Assembly: GCF_022458985.1 (NCBI RefSeq)
Contig: NC_061774.1
Location: 19,872,697-19,936,696, forward strand
Direction: 5' to 3'
Length of the DNA stretch: 64,000 nt
DNA from: Mugil cephalus
Taxonomy: Eukaryota; Chordata; Actinopteri; Mugiliformes; Mugilidae
Part shown: piece by piece, positions 24,581 to 36,195 of the stretch
Numbering within the stretch: position 1 is the first letter of the stretch
Layout of the letters: each line of letters opens with the position of its first letter
Notes under the pieces: generated by a model
What the model was told of the DNA's origin: nothing
The model's database searches: none
What the model saw: the letters and a program-made list of their open reading frames with translations, nothing else
Position numbers and translations under genes: made by a program

Positions 24581-27490
24581 CCTGCCCTGCAACTTTAGCG
24601 GCCGTATAAAACGGGAGGTCAGAGCGATAAAGATTAAGTTACCCCTCCTGACGGTTTGAGGATTGTGGTCTTGTTGACACGTCTTATTAAACAATGGAAG
24701 TCAAGGTGGCATGTCTCATCCTCTCGACCCTGCGAACATTTATGTTAAAAAAAAGAATTCCTGTGAATATTGTCTTTATTTATTACTAAAGAGAAGGAAA
24801 TAACCAAACTCTAGCTATATTCCAACCAGGAGCTGAATTTGTGATTTATTTATAACAACCGCTATCTCATATCTGTGCACAGTTTCCTCCACGGTTGGGA
24901 GCAGATCTGTGTTGAAGCATGAAAGCTCGGTCTGTGATCTGAGGGTGTGTGCATGTGTGTGTGTGTGTGTGCGTGTGTGTGTGTGTGTGTGTGCGACGGT
25001 GAGCCAGTGGGGCTGCCTCGATACGGGGAGTCAATCCCGCTGCCAACTCTTTCTCTCTCTCTGTCTTTCTCCTGTCGACAGCGTGATACTGTGGGACTTT
25101 CCCACCTGCACACCTTGTAGCATCAACACGTTCCTGCCGTCGATTAATGACAGCGTCCCGGTGTGTATTATAAACCTGCGCACGCGTGGACATCCCCTGT
25201 CCGTGGAGCAAAACACACGCAGGCTTATTGCAACACGAAAAAACTGGCAGCCACCGCTTGCCTTTCTTCAAAAAAAAAAAAACAAAAAAAAAAAAGCGAA
25301 GGACGGGGCGCGCTACATTCTTGCCTTGTCCCATCTTTTCCGAGCTAAAGAGCAAACTTAATAGTTTGTCCATGACTTTGACCTGCAGCTTTTTTTTTTC
25401 CCCCCCTCTGTTGTTGCAGAACCTCCAACAAGACTAAAGTTTCAGTGCGGGGCTTGTCGCCATTACCTTTGTAGCCATGAAAAGCAGACTTTGTGCAAAT
25501 CTAGGAGCGTAACCCTTTCCCCCTGCCCCCCCCCCCGCCTTTTGACAATTTGAAGGTCATCTCTCTAAGCACGCTGGAAATCCTGACTTGTGACACCTGA
25601 TGCCCAGAAGTGTTCTTTGGCACTTGTTTAACCAATGTTTTTGGAGTCTACTTGGCCCTGGGACAGATTGCTTTTGTTCCACCTCCTCCTCCTCCTCCTC
25701 CTCCTCCTCCTCCTCCAGGTGGTCTGTAGCTCCTCGCTGAAAACACTTAAACCCCTCATCCGCACCCACTCCGGAGGGCCGTCTCACACGCTTAATGGAC
25801 GCTCCCTGACTTTCATCACCTCCTCAGGAACGGCCTTAAAGAGCTCTCGAGGAAACCAAATCAAGTGTGTGTGTGTGTGTTAGTGTGGATATGGCATGGG
25901 TCCACGGGCAGGTGTGGAAGTCAGTGATCTTCCTCGTCTATCTTCACAGTCCGGTCAGACAGTGCAGGTGTTCCTTCACCACTCAAGCTCTCACACTCTG
26001 ATCTCAGCCCTGCTGTTTGTCAGCTGGGGATATGACTTAGCAGCAGCAGAAGGAGGAGGAGGAGGAGGAGGGGGAGGAGGAAGAGGGTGGAAATATAGCT
26101 GGCTTTGTTGTCTGGCCCCAATTATCAGAGAGCATAATTTCTATATTTAGAAGGCTGCGTTGGGGAAGACAGGGGAGGTGCCGAGAAGCTCACCTGTTGC
26201 TTTAAAGCTGTGGCCACTTCTAAGAGTGTGTTTGCGCAGGGATGGTGTCTGCAGCTTTGTGTCATTTCAATCCCGCAACTATTGATTTCAGGCTCTTTGT
26301 TGTGTGTTTATTCCTTAGTAAATTGCCGTGCGCACAAATTATCAGCTGCATGTGTGTTTACAGGGATTACAGCAGCAGTGTAAGTATAGCGTTATCCACT
26401 TGATACTTTTGGGCTTTTATCCGAGTCCGAGTCCGGAGGAAAAGGGAGAGACATTCACTGATAGTTTCCCCAAATATAATCTATTCAAACTTCCGCCATC
26501 CATCATTTATGTTTTGTGGCTTAAAAAAAAAAAAAAAAAAAAAAAAAATCTTTCACACATCCCGCACAGTATCGAGCCAGAGCTCAATCATTTTTGGTGT
26601 CATAGCTACGAGGATTTTGTGGTGTGCCGTTCGTAAGCGGCAATTAGACCAGCATACCTGATTTAAACGACACTCCACATCACAAGCTGTCAGCTGCAGT
26701 GGAAAATATGCTCCTCTGTTTGCATCTCCATGGAGACATAAGCAGAAAACAGGCATGTTTAGGTCGTTGTGAGGAGCGAAAAAGAGAAGGAGCCGGGGCC
26801 GCCGTCATTTCAGAGTTTTCTCTCCCAGTTAACAAGGCGCCCGTCGGTGACTGACAGTGTTTTGTTTAACTAAAAGGATGTGAACGCACGTAAACCTGGA
26901 GGAGGCTGAGCTGAAGGATTGCTACAACAAAACACAGCTGCCAAGTGTAGCATCTAATATATAAATAGAAACAAGAGTCACATAGATTTAGTCTGGCGAG
27001 ACCAGAACGTAACTCCTGGCTCATATAATGATAAATTCTATTGTAATTAATTCGTCACACAGGCACTTCCAGAAACTTTGAATTGAAACACATCTTTGAT
27101 TTGTTTTGGAGAATAACACACAACCACATCAGTCCTGAACTAAATAAAACCATCAGGAGACCAGAATTAACCTTCCTGTTGGTTCTCTTTGACCTCCTTT
27201 TGAATGACTTTACATCACATGATTTCATATAAATTTTGCCCCTTTAATTCTGAAAAAGAAGTGTTAAATATAAAGTAATTAGTTGAAAAATGTGTCACAG
27301 AATTAGGTGTAACGTTATATTTTTAGGCTTTATAGATAGTCAAACGGGACAAAAGTTGCATGTGTCCATCAGTCATGTCCACTATCGATAACAATATACT
27401 CTGACAGCTACATACTAATACGATTAGCCCTGTCAAACCATCCAAGTTTCATTTTATAGCACATATTCTTCCACTTTACTCACCTTAAAA
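24581..27490. other. Gene-poor spacer downstream of fgf20
   Basis: No coding exon recognised. It has (TG)n at about 24945-24992, (CCT)n at about 25680-25717, (GGA)n at about 26050-26085 and an A run at 26523-26548. The longer open frames across 24.9-25.4 kb and 25.6-26.1 kb are translations of these repeats. Confidence 0.6.
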
Positions 27491-27854
27491 CCTCCTGAGA
27501 CCCGGTGTCCTCAAATGGGGACATTAAAATTTAGGTTTGCGGCAGCTTATTCTGCTTCATTTAGACCTGTTGTCATCATAAGGAGACACTTTTGTCTCCT
27601 CAACACACTTGTTTATTTATGCTTATTAACTTTTTAACAAATTAACAAGCACTCGTTTGAGGACACTGGGATTTCATCGTTTCCAGTTTCATAATTTGGT
27701 ACACATTGGTGACTTAAACTGTAATATACGCTGAAATAGTCCCTGGGTTCACATAGTTTCTTTCAAAAATTACTTCCAGTTCAAAGATGATGCATATATT
27801 TTTTATAGTTCTTTGGTCCTACTAATCCCAAATACCTGAAGATCTTATCTTAAA
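27491..27854 (-). mobile_element. piggyBac-like MITE, copy 2
   Basis: It begins CCTCCTGAGACCCGGTGTCC just after a TTAA (27484-27487) and is the reverse complement of copies 1 and 3: it shares TTGCGGCAGCTTATTCTGCT, then TTTAGACCTGTTGTCATCAT, then CCTACTAATCCCAAAT near its far side. A second TTAA sits at about 27851-27854. The right boundary is approximate. Confidence 0.6.
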
Positions 27855-29166
27855 GAAATTACAATGCATCCCAAACAAATGCTTGGGTGAAAGTAGTGTT
27901 TTATTAGGAAGAAATTTGAATATATTTTTATATAAAGCAAATAATAATCTTATGAAATGTCAACCTCCGTCTCCTGAGCGCTGAGACGCAGTAAAAGTAG
28001 ATGTGAACGCTCCACTGTGTTCATCAGCTGATAACTCTGTTTATCAGCGATTAGCAGGTAAAATGCAGATGAGCAACGAACCAAAACCAACAAGCTGAAA
28101 GTTATTAAAATGCTCTGTGGAGCTGAAATGAAGAGGCAGAGACAGCCACTTTCCCTATCGTTTAAATAAAATATCAGCTACTGCAGCTTTAATATATCTG
28201 TACAAGTTTTTCTAATTATCCTGATTATACGTTTTTAAAGGTTAAGTGCAGGAACAGATCTTTTAAGGATGAAATTCTTCCACCACTAATGTCATTTAAG
28301 CTTTCAAAATGTGTTATTCAACCAACTTTGCCTCCTGTTCGTCTCAACCAGCCTCCCGCCTTTTAACACCCCCACACAGTCACTCACATCTGCTGACCAA
28401 ACCAGGGTGAGAGTCCCTCCGGAGCAGCCGTGTCACCCCTTCCTCTGGTCCATGTGTCCACATTAGGTCTTGACATTTGGACGCCATAATTGCCCCCTGA
28501 AAAGCATGAGGCATCAATTAGGTTCTCAGGACCATGACAGGTTATCCCTACAGGACATAATCACTGAGCTGCACACACAGCACAAACTCACAAATGTACT
28601 TTATAGCTACCTGGCAGATATTTGGTGCAATACAGGCCATAAAATTTGCCAAAGTCATTTTGCCAATCTCAATAAATTAGAGAATTAGAGAGATTAGATT
28701 AGTGAGAATAGTGTGTGTGGGATCCACGCGGGGGGAGTGGCAGTGGGTCTGAGGGCGCCGCTGCTGCTCTAAATAACGGCATAGATCCCTTTGATTTCCC
28801 AACTCTGGTGCTGCCTGACAGTTTGCGCTCCCACAGGGCGTGGAGATCTCTAGGGTCAGAAAGAAAGGTCAATTGGTTCATTTCCATAGCTTCCACTTTT
28901 AACATTCTTGTAGACTTTGGAAGCAATTCAATCAGCAGTGAAAACACTGGCTGGAGGTTTGGAATTACCAGCAGCCGCTAACGATGCAGCACGCTCATAA
29001 ACAAGATGGATGGGTCCCGCGGAGGGACGCAATAAAAACTATGAGCAGTCCTGAAAGAGTGTTAGAAATGTGTTAAATATTTTAGACATAATTAATTAGT
29101 ACATTTACAACGATGTCATAAAAATCTTTGCACTCGGCAAACATAAATTACTGTATGAGCCAAGAG

Positions 29167-29768
29167 TAGGGATGTGTGTCATAAAAGAACTGGTTCCCTG
29201 CTGGTTCAATTCATCGATGTCATTAGCCTTCACGCTTATCGATACTTTCAGTGCCGAATCTTTACATCCCAGTCCACGTGGGGGCAGTAATGGACCTAAA
29301 AGTTATTTGCCAACCACCATAAAACAAAAGAAGAAGAAGAATCTTTACCTGCTTGAAGCCATCATTCACATCACGTGACTACGAGGAAGGGGATGGGGAG
29401 AGAGACTGAAACTGTCCAAAGCACATAGCTTCAGTTCTCCAGAAGGGACTGTAACAGCGCAATGTGCAATTTATGCAGCACCATAATTTCAAGCACGGGT
29501 GACCACACCAACAACATGATGAAGCATTTGTCGACGACGCATGGCATTAAATACCATGTGTACAACGATCTCTGGCCAACGAGTGCAGCTGCTGCCAAGT
29601 CTTAGCATAGCAGTGCTAGTGAGGATCCAGTGACCAATTTCCTGTTTGTTTTTTTTTTACATAAGCTCTTATATCTTGTTTAGAAGCTGAATAAAATTGC
29701 TGTTGTTTACACAAAACCACACACGCCAATTTTTTTGATTGATGAAGAATTATCGATGCCCATCCCTA
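29167..29768 (+). mobile_element. hAT transposon remnant with BED zinc-finger fragment and perfect 8-bp target duplication
   Basis: A 602-bp element flanked on both sides by GCCAAGAG (29159-29166 and 29769-29776). Ends TAGGGATGTG and GCCCATCCCTA are inverted repeats. Inside, a short open frame from about 29456 to 29606 reads MCNLCSTIISSTGDHTNNMM, then KHLSTTHGIKYH, ending in a stop. The CxxC...HxxxxH spacing is that of a BED zinc finger, the DNA-binding domain at the N-terminus of many hAT transposases and ZBED genes. The rest of the transposase is absent, so this is a non-autonomous deletion derivative. The identical target duplication suggests a fairly recent insertion. Confidence 0.85.
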
Positions 29769-29834
29769 GCCAAGAGGGCCGTGATGATAAACATTTAACC
29801 TCTCCTGGGCTCCACACAGTACATTTAGTACCTA

Positions 29835-30010
29835 CACTCAGTTGCCAGTTCATTAGGTACAACAGTAAATACATTTTAATGTAACATTCTTAAATAACTG
29901 AGAAAGCTGTTGATGCATTTGCATTTTAATGTTTAATGCAGTCCAGCTCGTCAGCACCACAAACTACACGCTCCAAAAATGATCATCCAGTTGAATTACC
30001 ACCTTTTTGA
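29835..30010 (-). mobile_element. Tc1-like MITE fragment, family with TTATTAGG terminal repeat, copy 1
   Basis: It follows a TA (29833-29834) and begins CACTCAGTTGCCAGTTCATT, the terminal repeat of a widespread fish Tc1-like family. The interior matches, as reverse complement, the copy at 50.2 kb (ATGATCATTNTT ... TTGTGGTGCTG ... CTGGACTG). Only one terminus is visible. Confidence 0.5.
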
Positions 30011-32912
30011 TGTTGTTTCAACATAAACTGATCATTATAACAGTCATGAAGGAGGATTTAGAGTCAGACTGTTATTTCAGAATATATTTGTATTCACTAG
30101 CGTACCCAATGAGAAACCAAAAAAGGAAAAAGTAGCGGCCCTAAAAAATGTGAGGCAAGAAAAACAAGCCTCTTTCCTCTGCTCACAACAGATTACCTCA
30201 CCGTGTGAAGTCAGGATTTCACTTAAGTATGTTTGTCTTGACACATCATACCGGGTGTAATTGTCTACTTTGACCATAAGGGCTGCAAAACGCCGAAGCA
30301 AAGAGTCCGGCTCTGTGTGTGACGCTCGCCGTCTGCTCATGGAGTGAGCTGGAGGGAGACTGTACTCTCGCTGCCTACCAGTGAAAGTGGAAATGTGCTT
30401 TGTTGCCCCTCAGTGAGGCGGAAAATTGCAAACCCATTTGTCATTGTGTGCCAAGATGCAGAGGTCAGTCGGTGGATTCCTTCATGACAAGCTTACGGAA
30501 TCGAATGTTTTTCCACGGCCTCACCCTTTCACACCTGCACCTCCAGGTAAAATAACAAAACAAGGGGAGAAGGAGAGAAAAGAGGGCTTAGAGAGCGAGC
30601 GCCTTAAAGACAGGGGAGAGAAAAATGATACGCGGGAAGAATTTACCGTGAAACCCTGCACATCTATTGGCCATTTCAGCTCATTTGAACCCAATATACA
30701 TTTAGCTCACAGTCTCAGATGAAATGCCGAGTTTTGGCCCGTATCCAAACCCGGAGAATACCGCTAATTATTCCTGCGTGTAACCACAGGAGAGTCTTAC
30801 AAGCTCAAAAAGATGTTGTTTGTTTTCATGTCACTGCAAAACAGCAAGTGTTTGATTTGAGACAACAACAGCGACACTTAACAAAACTTTTCCATTTCAT
30901 GATTGACTACTTAATCCTGCAGAGAGGGCTCAGAGCTGCAGGATGCATGCAGAATATCAAAGGCAGATAAAGGCCTCACTCTGCTTTTAAATCTAGCACT
31001 GGTTTTGATCGTCGAGTGTGTGTGTGTGTGTGTGTGTCTCGGTGTGTGCAGCAAACAAATGAAGTGAATGAATGGGAATCAAAATAGCACAAATCATCTG
31101 ATGTTGTTTTTTTACCGTCTTCATGTGAGATAAGGTTAAACTCACACCTATTACTTTTCATGCTTAAACTGTTCCATCAAAGACAGTTTGTTGCTTTTCA
31201 GGAGTCTAAATTAAATCCATTTATCAATCAGTGAAAGTGAGAAAAAACTACTTCTGAGAAACACACGTGGGAAACTGAGGAGGATGAAATGATGAATTAG
31301 TCCCTGTGCTTTCACACTGCTCTTGAATCATACGATGTAAAGATGGGAAACGCAAGTAAAAGAAGGACATGAAGTAGCGTTAATAGAGCTGGATATGATG
31401 CAATGACTTATCTCCAGAAGGTTATTTTAAGTTAAAATGGCCCCTCTCACATCACACTCTACATCATTGAATTATTAAGGTATCTGACATGTAAGAAGTA
31501 ATTTAGTACTTGGTCAGGGTGGAGCTAGTGTTAACTGCTTCTTAAAACTATGAATGAATGAAGGTTTGTATATTTAAACTTAATTTAGAACGTAACTATA
31601 CTTAACTAATGGAATAACACAGTGGCTTGGAAATATAACCAGCACAGAGTAGAAATATTATCAGATTGTACCAGACGTTCTCTAACAAGATATGCAGTGA
31701 CTGTGCTTTTAAAACATTTTCAATTTGCATGGATGCATCTTTGCAATAAGTTTGTCTTTCCACTTAATAAGCCAATTCAAAATTGCTGTCACATGCTCGA
31801 AGTCACTAACTGTTTACTAGGAATATCATAATAGTGCAGTAAATCTTCTATCCAGCGTTGTTCTGTCTGTGTAAATATATTCATTGTAGAGTCTACGAAA
31901 GTTATCATCCATGGCACGTGCACTGCTTTCTGCTAACAATCCCAAAAATTCAACTTCACAGATTGCAACTGACAACAATAACGCAAAAAGACACCAGTTA
32001 GCAGGTGTCTGAAACCTGCATTTACAGTATAGCTCACAATCGAGGGTCTGTTGTACAGGATGCAGTGAATGAGTGAACAAAGGTGATTACGGATGCACTT
32101 AACATCCACACAGAGGCTCGGTGAGGTGGCAATTAGGCACAAGTGTGCTACGAATGAAATTAAATGCCGACAGGCTAACTGCTAATAAGCACTAAATACC
32201 AACTGCAAGTCATTGATTTCAAGATGTCACTTCTGCAAAGTATTATTCGAGATTTAAATTTTGACCTAATTTCCAACCAGATAGGCCCATCCTGCCATCT
32301 CATGGGGCTAAAAATGCCAAATGATTCAAAAGTGCTGAATAAATAATAACTTAACGTTTGCCAAAGCCATGAGGCACAGATAAAACTGCACTTTTCTTGG
32401 TCACAGAGCAGTGGTAGAGATCCATCAGAGAGTGCAGCTGTTCCGATATTCTGCTGCGGCCCGGATGATGTCAGGGTTTATTTGCAAACAGAGCATGAAA
32501 CTAGAATTCGGAGACGCATGTAAATGAATACCCGAACTTAAAGCTGGTTACTTGTGATCAGATAGCCCAGATCTGATCTTAATATAAGGTCTGAACAGGC
32601 CCTTAGAAGACCATTATACTGTAATAGGTACAGACATAGCAAACACATACTACTCTTTGCATTATTCATTTTAAACCAAGGCAGTTTAGTATTTATGTTG
32701 AATTCCTAGAACCTAGAGAGTGGATATCAGTCTTCCTAAAGGACTGAGACAAATGGGCACCAAAGGAAAGGAGAGAAGAGTTTTTGGGTCTAACTAATCT
32801 CACTGTAAAGTGTGTAATCCCTTTTGCATTACAGCAAAGAAGCAAGGAGCTTGGACTCATTCATGATGAGTAATCCTTAAATTAAACAGACAAATTTTAC
32901 TTTCCCTTTTAA

Positions 32913-32955
<43 letters not shown>

Positions 32956-34460
32956 TGTGTGGTAAGCGTGAACAGGTTCACGTACAGTAAGTAGAGCTTT
33001 GCCATACAGTACAATAATCTGTAGTTCTTACATAGTTACATTGTATAAATCACAGGGCTAAACGTGAACAAGCCCCGGCGAGTCTCGAGTGCCGCTAGAG
33101 TCCCGGTTGTTTTGGGGAACAGAAAAGGAGTCTGAGCCGACACAGAAAACCACTTCAGAGGAATCAATAAACCTGTAATCTGATGCACTCCACATCCAGT
33201 CCCTAATCACTTATGCATAAAGTATGTCGGTATAATAGAAACGCTAAGTGAGAGTGGATTAAAACAACCCCCGTGATGATTGTATTTTCACTTTTTTTAA
33301 GAAAAGCAAAAGACTTCTTAGTGTGTGAGCTCACTTCTGCCGTGGCTGTGATCTCCGGGAGTGTTAAAAGTGCAACATGTTGTTGGGAACTTCAAACAGT
33401 CGTCGCAGCAGAGCTCAGATCCTCCTCCACAGTAATAACTTTGAGTGCTTCTGGAAGAAGGAAATCCCCTGGCCAGGAAAGACGCATCACTCCACTACAG
33501 AGGCAACGAGACGGGGTGGTTTAACGCAGCAAACCCGCAGACTCCACCTTCAAATAACAACACACAAGAGCAGTGAATGGTACTAAAACCAGTGTTAACA
33601 TAAACTTCCACACATTTAAACACCACTTATTATAAAGACGTATGCATTACATTTTTTGGAAATGGCAGCAAAGCCTGTGTCTTTGCAGGTTGTTTATGGG
33701 ATAAGAAAACACGCATCGAGATCTGTAAGCCGAGCAAGTTAAGCTAATTAATAGAGCATAAAATCAAACGCTTTTCAATCACAACATACAACAATACCTG
33801 GGACTAAAACCTCACTTTAGGTAAACAGAAAGATAGAAAACAGAACGACCTAAGGTGGGACATTGACGCAGTATGTTGAAATGAATAAGTAAAACTGAAT
33901 GAAAGATCATGAACAAAAAAAAACCCTCATAGATCACATTATGACATGCGTCTTTGGAAGTGCTCTTATGAGCCCGTATCAATCAAACTCCATTCCAGGA
34001 TGCTGCTTAGCGCCGACGATTTCTCCGGTTTATCGCAACCACAAAGCTTAATCAGTAGAGTCTGGAGCAGGCCTTTATTTTGCCAAAGCCTGCATTTCCC
34101 TCAGTATCAAAGGTAACATGAAAAACCAGAACGAGAGGCTGCGGCAGGTGGTAAACTACAACAAAACAAGGAGAATCAAAGACACTTATGTTTCTTTGTA
34201 GACTATTGTTAACCCGTAGCGTAAAAAAAAATAAATAATCATACAGTGTAGTTAAAGTAAAGAAACACTGCTGTTGTGAGGTTTTGTCTCACAAAAGCGA
34301 AATAGAACTAAGATCGCTTCAGTGGTTTTCTGTACATTCTAGTGAGGAAATATCTCAGACAAACGGAAAGTGCACAATTTAGAACAATTTCAGGCAATAA
34401 CTCACCATATTAAAGTTGGAAGAGTGTCAGGATTTCACTCTTAATTATATATAACTTTAA
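30011..34460. other. Gene-poor spacer
   Basis: No coding exon recognised. (TG)n at about 31017-31038 and about 32912-32954. The open frames here are short and unlike any family I know. Confidence 0.5.
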
Positions 34461-35693
34461 CCTCCTGAGGAGTAGTAGGACTAAGAAGTACAACAACTGA
34501 GCATCATCTATTGACAAAAGTGATTATTTTCTGCTGTATTCATTATTACACAAGATAATATGTTATAATCCCCTGTGATCCAAGGTAAAACACATTTAGA
34601 GGCCTAGTCCAACTGAAAACCGACCAGCAGGCTAGCAGTTAGCTACGAGCTAGCAACCAACAAGAGGATACCAGCTAACTAGCCTAGCCAACGGCAGTAG
34701 AGACGTGACGTGAAGCAGCTAACTAGCCTGGCCAACGGCAGTAGAGACGTGACGTGACGCGACTACAACCAGTGTCAACTAACACTTATCCCCTATGCAA
34801 AACACGAAGCAAAACACATTTAGAAACATTTAGAAAAGTCCAACTGAAAAATAAATAAATAAATAAAAAATAAAAAAAGCCGACCAGCAGGCTAGCCGTC
34901 AGCTACCAGCTAGCAACCAACAAGAAGACACCTGCTAACTAGCCTAGCCAACGGCAGTATGCGGCACATCATTGGGGGTTTCAAGTGGGCACCTCCCTTC
35001 ACTGATGTTTTGTTAAGTCAGGTCCTTCACACCTCAAGAAGGTTTAACAGTGAGTTCCAGCATCCTGGAGTCATCCACCCTCCATGCTACCATCACACAA
35101 CCGCACGACTTTCAACCGCCGAAAGATTAGCTTAGCCCTTTTAACTGCTATACAACAAAAATACACAATCGTGTTGTCAGGTGTCCAAGCTACCTTTCTC
35201 CCAGAAAGTAAGGGGTGGGATGAGGATACAGACCCTGGTCTGGGTAAGGGTCTGTCTGTATCCTACAATACAATAAAATCACCAGTGTGTAAGAAATTAT
35301 ACAATTATTTATTTCAATTCTTGAACATGGCTGAGCTTAATCAGAATTGCAACCAATGAAATCCCAATGTCCTCAAGGGAGTACTTGCTAATTAGTGACG
35401 TCATAGCTGGTGACGAATTGATAGAATTAGTTAAATTTAGAATAGAAAAAATTAAATTAATAATAAGCATAAATAAACAAGTTTCAACAGTAGAGTTTGA
35501 TGAGACTTTTGTCCTGTGATTGACAGTAGAACGAATCAGTTCTTACCCCGATTAGTATATTGACCCTTTGCTTCCTATAGATGGCAGGTAGACTAAAGCG
35601 TCCACTTATGAGGAGAACAGGTTTAAATGAGAAGCAGAATAGGCTGCCACAAACATAAAATGTCCCCGTGTGAGGACGCAGGGTCTCGGGAGG
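34461..35693 (+). mobile_element. piggyBac-like element, copy 3, TTAA-flanked, with internal tandem duplication
   Basis: It begins CCTCCTGAGG directly after TTAA (34457-34460) and ends CTCGGGAGG directly before TTAA (35694-35697), the target signature of piggyBac-type transposons. The right 340 bp align with copy 1 (AGTACTTGCTAAT, then AAATGAGAAGCAGAATAGGC, then GTCCCCGTGTGAGGACGCAG). The interior holds a duplicated block at about 34587-34790 and 34811-34960 and no transposase frame that I could recognise. Confidence 0.65.
34587..34960 (+). repeat. Tandem duplication with nested 44-bp sub-repeat
   Basis: Two copies of a block starting AAAACACATTTAGA and containing CGACCAGCAGGCTAGC and CTAGCCAACGGCAGTA. 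In the first copy a 44-bp unit (CAGCTAACTAGCCTRGCCAA and onward, starting at 34672 and 34716) is itself doubled. The second copy gained an (AATA)n-like insert near 34849-34875. Confidence 0.85.
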
Positions 35694-36058
35694 TTAAACT
35701 TGTCATAGATGGAGATATTAACTATAGAGACCAAGAAAGTTCTTTAACCTGTCTAAACATGGTTATTTCAACTGTTAAGTTATTTAGAAGTAGTTCAGCA
35801 GGGAGGCCTACGGGAGTGACTCACTTTTGGAGGAAGCCTCAAGTGGCCATTCAAGGAACTGCAGTTTTTTGCACTAGCTTTAGTTTAATTCTTGTTAAAA
35901 ATAAATAAATAAATAAGGACGAGTCTACAGTTACTCTAGCAGCTCTAAAACTATAGAAAATTGCACACCAGAGCTTTGAGTTACTAACAAGATACTAACA
36001 TATGATCATAATGGGCTGATGGGATTGTTTATGAAGGGAATTGAAATTTTAACCTGAT

Positions 36059-36195
36059 TATTACGATTTAGACTTAGACTTAGACAGACTTTTATGATCC
36101 ACAACTCCAGTCATATGGTATTAAACCACAACATCAATATGACACTAGAGGACAGACCAAATTCAGGAGGAGTAACAATAATAATAATAATAATG
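36059..36195 (-). mobile_element. LINE-type retroposon 3' tail, minus strand
   Basis: It begins with a (TTAGAC)n tail, then AGACTTTTATGATCCACAAC. In fish this arrangement (tail repeat then the reverse complement of an AATAAA-like 3' end) marks 5'-truncated L2-type LINEs. An (AAT)n run follows at about 36173-36193. Confidence 0.45.

Noticed and set aside
24867-25437. Several overlapping frames of 61-168 codons on both strands
   Set aside because: They translate (TG)n and A-rich tracts, are rich in His-Thr or Cys-Val repeats, and have no domain.
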